From positions 1 through 37,251 of the forward strand of contig CASCZI010000008.1 in the NCBI GenBank assembly GCA_949156565.1: DNA of 37,251 bases, given 5' to 3'. Made by a program: the position numbers and the translations under genes. Each line of letters begins with the position of its first letter. The first letter of the stretch is position 1. This DNA is from an uncultured Alphaproteobacteria bacterium (GTDB lineage Bacteria; Pseudomonadota; Alphaproteobacteria; Rs-D84). Under the pieces are notes generated by a model. That model made no database searches, had not been told where the DNA came from, and saw nothing but the letters and a program-made list of their open reading frames with translations. Shown here piece after piece: positions 32,722-37,251 of this stretch.

Positions 32722-32750
32722 TTGACTTAAAGGCCGGATTTCTCTACGAT
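32722..32750 (+). promoter_or_regulatory. hup promoter
   Basis: TTGACT (32722-32727), 17-base spacer, TACGAT (32745-32750). The expected start of transcription is near 32757, right at the foot of the hairpin described next. Confidence 0.7.
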
Positions 32751-32756
32751 TCGATC

Positions 32757-32870
32757 AAGCAGGGCGGGCAATGCCCTTAGAATACGGGGGTGGGCGAACA
32801 TTGGGATTTCAAAAGTCCCAGGATTCAAGGTCTTTTTACCCAATTCTAATGGCATTGCCCAATATCTGCC
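32757..32870 (+). ncRNA. Rod-like structured RNA leader of hup (candidate ncRNA)
   Basis: A 10-bp perfect stem joins 32766-32775 (GGGCAATGCC) to 32851-32860. After one mismatch it continues as 7 bp (TTAGAAT 32777-32783 with ATTCTAA 32843-32849), then GGGT/ACCC and a large internal loop. An apical hairpin TGGGATTT-CAA-AAGTCCCA lies at 32802-32820. Outside, GCAG (32759-32762) can pair with CTGC (32866-32869). The whole forms one long hairpin with bulges starting at the predicted transcript 5' end. No terminator separates it from hup, so it is either a structured 5' leader or a processed small RNA. A 6S-like shape was considered but no conserved sequence supports that. Confidence 0.45.
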
Positions 32871-32905
32871 GGACAACCTAAAACCTGTATGAAAGGAGAA
32901 AAATC

Positions 32906-33178
32906 ATGAACAAATTACAATTGATCGAAGCAATTGCAAACGAAGTTGACGTGACGAAATCGACCGCCGCCGCTTGCCTGGATGCGTTCATCAATACGGT
33001 TACCAAAGTTCTGAAGAAAAAAGGCGAAGTTCGTCTGGTTGGTTTCGGAACATTCGCAACCGCAAAGCGCAAGGCGACAACAGGCCGTAACCCGCAAACG
33101 GGTGCCGCGATCAAGATTCCGGCGTCCACCCAGCCGAAGTTTAAGCCGGGTAAAGCGTTAAAAGATGCTTTGAACTAA
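32906..33178 (+). CDS. hup: DNA-binding protein HU
   Basis: 90-residue nucleoid protein. The N-terminal helix pair (NKLQLIEAIANEVDVTKS) and the beta-arm region with GRNPQTGAAIKIPAS and PKFKPGKALKDALN are classical HU. It bends DNA without sequence preference. RBS AAAGGAG before ATG 32906. Transcribed from its own promoter through the long structured leader and closed by a terminator. Confidence 0.97.
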   Translation: MNKLQLIEAIANEVDVTKSTAAACLDAFINTVTKVLKKKGEVRLVGFGTFATAKRKATTGRNPQTGAAIKIPASTQPKFKPGKALKDALN

Positions 33179-33183
33179 AAAAA

Positions 33184-33210
33184 ATCCCCGCCTGATGGGC
33201 GGGATTTTTT
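33184..33210 (+). terminator. hup terminator
   Basis: Stem CCCGCC/GGCGGG with a five-base loop, extended by A-T pairs and one bulged C, followed by seven T. Beyond it, up to 33353, I see no gene. Confidence 0.8.
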
Positions 33211-33353
33211 TACGTTAAAATGGTACTGTTATATAAACCGTAATTGAATATGATGTCGTTTTGGGGTAATAAATCCGTATTTACCCATGCCCGCCGACAT
33301 GAACATAATATCGCATAACCATCGAATTATAATTATAAACCCCAAGCCCAGAT

Positions 33354-34052
33354 TTAAAAATATCGATGCAATTGGGCGCCATGAACCGTCAACCAACGCC
33401 GCGCCCGCTCTACCCCAAATCCATAAAGTTCACGCACATACGCCCAAAATTCGGGCGAATGGTCCATATGACGACGGTGTGCCAATTCATGCATGACCAC
33501 ATATCGCAAAACGTCCAACGGGGCAAACGCCAATCGCCACGAAAATGAAATGGTGCCAGATGTGGAACAACTGCCCCAACGGGATGTGGTATCACGCACC
33601 GTAATACGCCGGGGCCATATTTCCCGGGGCACAGTATGAACCATTTCACGGACGGTGGTTAAAAATTCTGCCATAATAACATCACGCAATCGGCGTTCAA
33701 ACATATCCGCCGCCCCACCAAGAATTAATTGCGTTCCATCGGATGAATACCCATTACCACGACGCATGGGATCATGAACGACAACCAATTCTCGGCCCAA
33801 GAATTCTATTTTCATGCCCGGAATAATGGGTTCTTTGGCCGGGGCACGCAAATAAATGTTTTCCACCCATCGACGCTTTCGTTCCAAAAAATGCATGGCC
33901 GACATCGTCGGTGTTAACCATGGCTTTGACAAACAAATTTCACGACGCGGCACGACCCGCGGCCGCAATGTCATATTTCGCATCCCCCGTCGCGTTGTTA
34001 TAACGATCGGAATTTCTTCACCAGACGATAAAACAAAAACATGATCCGGCAT
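33354..34052 (-). CDS. DUF45 / YgjP-type metallopeptidase
   Basis: 232 residues. C-terminal HELAH zinc motif (VVMHELAHRRHMDHSPEFW) preceded by TTSRWGSCSTSGTISFSWRL, the signature of the YgjP/DUF45 family (SprT-related gluzincins). The role is uncertain. It starts 8 bases after the transketolase stop on the same strand, so it is co-transcribed, without obvious functional link. Confidence 0.88.
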   Translation of the reverse strand: MPDHVFVLSSGEEIPIVITTRRGMRNMTLRPRVVPRREICLSKPWLTPTMSAMHFLERKRRWVENIYLRAPAKEPIIPGMKIEFLGRELVVVHDPMRRGNGYSSDGTQLILGGAADMFERRLRDVIMAEFLTTVREMVHTVPREIWPRRITVRDTTSRWGSCSTSGTISFSWRLAFAPLDVLRYVVMHELAHRRHMDHSPEFWAYVRELYGFGVERARRWLTVHGAQLHRYF

Positions 34053-34060
34053 AATGACTC

Positions 34061-35842
34061 TTAATTCATTATCGTAGAAATTTCATCCACAATGGTGTCC
34101 GCATCAAAACCAAAGTGCCGATACACATCGCCCCCCGGGCCCGACATACCAAATGAATCCATCCCAATCACGGCATCCGCAAATTCAAACCATGGGGTGG
34201 GATTTGATGCCTCTATGGCGATAACATTGCCTTTTAATACCGATTGGCGATAGGCGCATGTTTGCGCCCGAAATAATTCAACACACGGCACACTGGCCAC
34301 GGCAACACCACGCATTTTTTGTGCGGCGGCAACCGCCAATGGCACTTCGGCACCGGTCGCAATTAATGTCATCCGCACCCGTCCACGTGGGGCATAGATC
34401 ACATATCCGCCCCGATTAATATCGTCCGGGTTGGGCGTTGGGATTTGATGCACCGACTGGCGCGATAAAATAATGGCACTTGGGTGATCATGGGCATCAA
34501 TCGCATGACGCCATGCGGCGGCCACTTCGGCCATATTACACGGGCGCCATACATGCAAATTAGGGATCAATCGCAATGACGGCAATTGTTCCACCGGCTG
34601 ATGCGTGGGCCCATCGGGACCGACCGCAATACTGTCATGGGTAAAAACATAGATTACCGGCAAATGCATTAACGCCGCCAAACGTATCGCCGGGCGCATA
34701 TAATCACTAAAGACCAAAAAGGTTGACCCATACGGCCGCGCGCCTGTAATGGCCATGCCATTCATAATGGCCCCCATCGCATGTTCCCGCACACCATAAT
34801 GAATAAAGTTTCCATTGAAATTATCCGACGTAATATCAATATGCGCCGATGTGTGGACGTTGGTACTGGCGGATAAATCCGCACTGCCCCCGATTAAACA
34901 TTTATCGGTTTCAACCAATTTTTCCAAGAAAATGCCCGACAATTCACGCGTTGAAATATCCACCCGATCAATCGATGGTGTGGGTACAATGGCACGCACC
35001 GGCGCATCAACAATTGTTCCGCATGGCGCGGCCGCACGTCCCGCCACCGTCGCCCATAATTTTTCCCCCATACGGGACGTGTATTTTTCGATTAAATCCG
35101 CTATTTCCGTATCACTTAGTGCCAATCCATGTGCACGTGATGTACCGGCAACCGATGCCCCGGCCCCAATCGTTGTGGTACACCGGATAAACACAGGGCC
35201 ATTGATCTTGTGCGCGCGGGCAATCGCCATCCCCAATGCACGGGGATTATCCCCCCGCACGGCAATGACCGACCACCCCGCCGCCGCCATGCGCGCCGGA
35301 ATATCCATTTCCGTCTGGGCGGTGCCATCAATACTGATGCCATTATCATCCCAAAATAAAATTAAATTATTTAATTGATACCGCCCGGCAAAGCCAATCG
35401 ATTCGGCGGCCACACCTTCCATTAAATCACCATCAGAACATAGGCAATAAACACGACCATCCCCGCCACATATTTTGGCCGCCATGGCCATACCGACCGC
35501 GTTGCCAATTCCCTGCCCCAGCGGGCCTGTCGTCGCATCCACACCGGGAATACCGTATTCCGGATGACCGGGCAATCCCCCAATTTGGCGAAAAGATTTT
35601 AAATCCCCCACGTCATACCCCGCCAACTTTAACGTGGCGTATAACATCGCACTGCCGTGGCCGGCGGACAAAACAAATCGGTCACACCCACGCCGCATCC
35701 AATTGGCATAGATAACCGTGATAATATCCGCCGCCCCCAATGCAATACCCGCATGGCCATTTCCGGCCGCCCGTAACGCCGTCAATGCGCCCGCGCGCAC
35801 CATATCGGCCATTTTCTTTAATTGGTTGGAATCGTATGTCAT
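34061..35842 (-). CDS. tkt: Transketolase
   Basis: Thiamine-diphosphate enzyme of the non-oxidative pentose phosphate pathway, transferring two-carbon units. The ThDP motif is CSDGDLMEG...NNLILFWDDN; GHGSAMLYATLKL, TGPLGQGIGNAVG, and the second-domain SADLSASTN and HDSIAVGPDGPTHQP are conserved. 593 residues against about 660 usual; the C-terminal domain is complete, so the loss is in loops. TATAAT ends 8 bases before ATG 35842 and no RBS is visible, so a leaderless mRNA is likely. Confidence 0.96.
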   Translation of the reverse strand: MTYDSNQLKKMADMVRAGALTALRAAGNGHAGIALGAADIITVIYANWMRRGCDRFVLSAGHGSAMLYATLKLAGYDVGDLKSFRQIGGLPGHPEYGIPGVDATTGPLGQGIGNAVGMAMAAKICGGDGRVYCLCSDGDLMEGVAAESIGFAGRYQLNNLILFWDDNGISIDGTAQTEMDIPARMAAAGWSVIAVRGDNPRALGMAIARAHKINGPVFIRCTTTIGAGASVAGTSRAHGLALSDTEIADLIEKYTSRMGEKLWATVAGRAAAPCGTIVDAPVRAIVPTPSIDRVDISTRELSGIFLEKLVETDKCLIGGSADLSASTNVHTSAHIDITSDNFNGNFIHYGVREHAMGAIMNGMAITGARPYGSTFLVFSDYMRPAIRLAALMHLPVIYVFTHDSIAVGPDGPTHQPVEQLPSLRLIPNLHVWRPCNMAEVAAAWRHAIDAHDHPSAIILSRQSVHQIPTPNPDDINRGGYVIYAPRGRVRMTLIATGAEVPLAVAAAQKMRGVAVASVPCVELFRAQTCAYRQSVLKGNVIAIEASNPTPWFEFADAVIGMDSFGMSGPGGDVYRHFGFDADTIVDEISTIMN

Positions 35843-35850
35843 TTTATGGT

Positions 35851-35856
35851 ATTATA
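35851..35856 (-). promoter_or_regulatory. -10 box of tkt (leaderless geometry)
   Basis: TATAAT on the minus strand, 8 bases before the tkt ATG, in the 36-base gap shared with rnhA. The -35 region is not clear. Confidence 0.45.
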
Positions 35857-35878
35857 GCACAAAATAGATGGATTTAAA

Positions 35879-36307
35879 ATGCTAAAAATTTGGACAGATG
35901 GCAGCTGTTTGGGCAATCCCGGTCCCGGTGGGTGGGCATTCCTGGCAACAGATGGAAAAAATGTGGCCACCCGATCGGGGGGCGACGCCAACACGACAAA
36001 TAACCGAATGGAATTAATGGCGGTTATTCGCGCCCTGGGGGCGGCACGACACCATTCGTGCGTTGAAATTCATACCGACAGTCAATATGTTAAAAACGGC
36101 ATGACGTCATGGCTTAAAAATTGGAAAAAGAATAATTGGCGGACGGCGGATAAAAAACCGGTCAAAAACCAAGATCTTTGGATGGCATTGGATACGGCGG
36201 CCGAAAATATTGAAATCCATTGGGTATGGGTCAAAGGCCATGCCGGCGAAGAATATAATGAAACGGTGGACAACCTGGCGCGGGGGGCCGCCGAGAGTTT
36301 TCGATAA
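35879..36307 (+). CDS. rnhA: Ribonuclease HI
   Basis: Degrades the RNA strand of RNA-DNA hybrids. Active-site residues appear in IWTDGSCLGNPGPGGW (Asp), NNRMELMAVIRAL (Glu), EIHTDSQYV (Asp) and ETVDNLAR (Asp), with the conserved His in KGHAGEEYN. 142 residues, standard. Divergent from tkt. The gap 36308-36446 contains no feature I can name. Confidence 0.96.
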   Translation: MLKIWTDGSCLGNPGPGGWAFLATDGKNVATRSGGDANTTNNRMELMAVIRALGAARHHSCVEIHTDSQYVKNGMTSWLKNWKKNNWRTADKKPVKNQDLWMALDTAAENIEIHWVWVKGHAGEEYNETVDNLARGAAESFR

Positions 36308-36446
36308 ATCGATTATCCCATCTTGATCGAACGGCCCGATAATGTACAAACCAACGGTGATTACTTGTTGGGCTTGGGCACAAAAATACCCTATGTTTCA
36401 CCATCGGAAACATAACATCAACATTATATCAACATATAATAAAGAT

Positions 36447-37208
36447 TTAGGATGGGTTACGATACGTACAATTTTCACCATATGTAAACGACCCACGTTC
36501 ATCCACCATTTTGGTTCCTTTGGGCATATAGCATGTGGTTTTACTTGTATTATTTCCCCCGGGCGATGTACCGTAAAATTGCGATTCGGTCTTGTCTTTG
36601 ACCGTTGGACACAGAATACATCCCGCATTTCCCGCCGCGTTCGCGGTTCCATAATATCCCGGCGCACATTCGTATTGACGATCACAGACGCAGCTACTGC
36701 ATTCACATGTGCATGTTTTAATTTCAATATATCCGTTTTTCAAATCTTTTCTTGACCCGGGACATCCGCCGGGACAATTATTGCAATCGGGCACGCAAAC
36801 ATCGTATGATTCCAACCAATGCGAAGATACATCGTCATTACACCCCATGGGGCTGGGGGCACCATTTATCTGTTCTGTAACGGTATGATATCCGGCCCGA
36901 CATTTTTCGCACGTCACAACACGGCCATGAAAACGTTTGAAATCCCAAGATGTTGATGTTCCCCCAGATGGTGGTGTTTCCCCAGATGGTGGTGTTATGG
37001 ACGACGTACTCAGATAACTATACGAACATCGATATGTTGCCTTTTCACAGTATACCAAATCGCCAAACCCATGAATTCCCGCGTCTTTATCTTCTTCGTC
37101 ACATAATTGCCATGTGCATACACGATCACGTTCTCCTGGTTCAATAACGGTCGTTGCCATGGCACCGCCCGCCCATACAATTCCAACCAATATAAATAAC
37201 TTTTTCAT
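36447..37208 (-). CDS. Cys-rich secreted protein
   Basis: Start chosen at ATG 37208 with a clean signal peptide (KKLFILVGIVWAGGAMA, cut before Thr). The 235-residue mature part holds about 25 Cys in repeating groups: TCEKCRAGYHTV, CNNCPGGCPG, CTCECSSCVC and ECAPGYYGT...GCILCP. The CAPGYYG...CxxCP pattern resembles EGF/GCC2-like modules of surface proteins. A Pro/Ser linker with two copies of PPSG(E/G)T is encoded by an 18-base near-repeat. Probably a disulphide-stabilised exported or surface protein; no specific function is known. The gene's promoter may lie past the window edge. Confidence 0.75.
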   Translation of the reverse strand: MKKLFILVGIVWAGGAMATTVIEPGERDRVCTWQLCDEEDKDAGIHGFGDLVYCEKATYRCSYSYLSTSSITPPSGETPPSGGTSTSWDFKRFHGRVVTCEKCRAGYHTVTEQINGAPSPMGCNDDVSSHWLESYDVCVPDCNNCPGGCPGSRKDLKNGYIEIKTCTCECSSCVCDRQYECAPGYYGTANAAGNAGCILCPTVKDKTESQFYGTSPGGNNTSKTTCYMPKGTKMVDERGSFTYGENCTYRNPS

Positions 37209-37251
37209 AATCTTGATTCCCCCGATAAAACCACCCTTTGGATTAGGCATA

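Noticed and set aside
32757-32870. 6S RNA or SRP RNA in the hup leader
   Set aside because: The shape is 6S-like but too short and no conserved 6S or SRP sequence (such as the GGAA tetraloop context) is present; kept only as a structured leader.
37215-37251. TAAAACCACCCTTTGG-like string at the window end, similar to the palindromic element ends
   Set aside because: Only about 12 bases are comparable and the sequence stops at the edge, so it cannot be called a copy.
1-37251. CRISPR arrays, transposases, toxin-antitoxin or defence genes
   Set aside because: None was found; the only arrays are the coding repeats at the left edge, and the integrase is the only mobility enzyme apart from the XerC/D-like protein.

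Overview
The window looks like chromosomal DNA of an alphaproteobacterium with a compact genome. Evidence for this is the gene content and protein style (BamD, MurJ, RlpA, a GroES/GroEL operon, RNase J, XerC/D-like recombinase, PrmC, FtsH, a LOG protein), very short intergenic gaps, frequent 4-base gene overlaps, and an in-frame palindromic insertion inside a housekeeping gene, a habit best known from Rickettsia. Cys-rich secreted proteins and BspA-type leucine-rich repeats would suit a host-associated lifestyle. No rRNA or other taxonomic marker is present, so the assignment is inference.

Layout. (1) About 1-3025 is the int-proximal end of an integrated element that enters from outside the window: a partial protein with a tandem nonapeptide repeat, a string of small coupled unknown genes, an excisionase-like gene overlapping a tyrosine integrase, and the 3' end of a tRNA-Gly(GCC) gene as the probable attachment site. 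(2) 3189-5015, minus strand: a frameshifted leucine-rich-repeat gene and a two-TM coiled-coil membrane protein. (3) 5071-9612, minus strand: a tightly packed probable operon era - small unknown - HAD-like - small secreted protein - queA - tgt - unknown. QueA/Tgt make the queuosine modification; queA carries the palindromic insertion. (4) 9733-15040: dcd, bamD (minus), murJ, rlpA, then about 490 bases without genes that hold two further copies of the palindromic repeat family, and a GNAT gene. (5) 15082-17007, minus: groS-groL behind an RpoH-like promoter. (6) 17124-21881: HIT and DUF167 genes, LOG (minus), then tilS-ftsH-metallo-hydrolase. (7) 21993-28826: M23 peptidase and prmC back to back on a shared palindromic -10 element, then xerC/D and a SIMPL protein, trpS and RNase J. 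(8) 29170-37251: membrane proteins, an alanyl-tRNA synthetase that stops after its editing domain, HU behind a highly structured leader, transketolase with a DUF45 metallopeptidase, RNase HI and a Cys-rich secreted protein.

The genes serve translation (tgt, queA, era, alaS, trpS, tilS, prmC, tRNA-Gly), envelope assembly (bamD, murJ, rlpA, M23), protein quality control (groES/EL, ftsH), nucleotide and RNA metabolism (dcd, rnj, rnhA) and chromosome maintenance (hup, xer). The most unusual signals are the dispersed palindromic element with one copy translated inside QueA, the rod-like RNA leader before HU, symmetric -10 boxes placed so that both divergent mRNAs would be leaderless, and several key-residue departures (FtsH pore loop, RlpA catalytic His, missing AlaRS C-Ala domain, Cys/His-rich tail on a metallo-hydrolase). 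No CRISPR array, transposase or recognisable defence system was seen.
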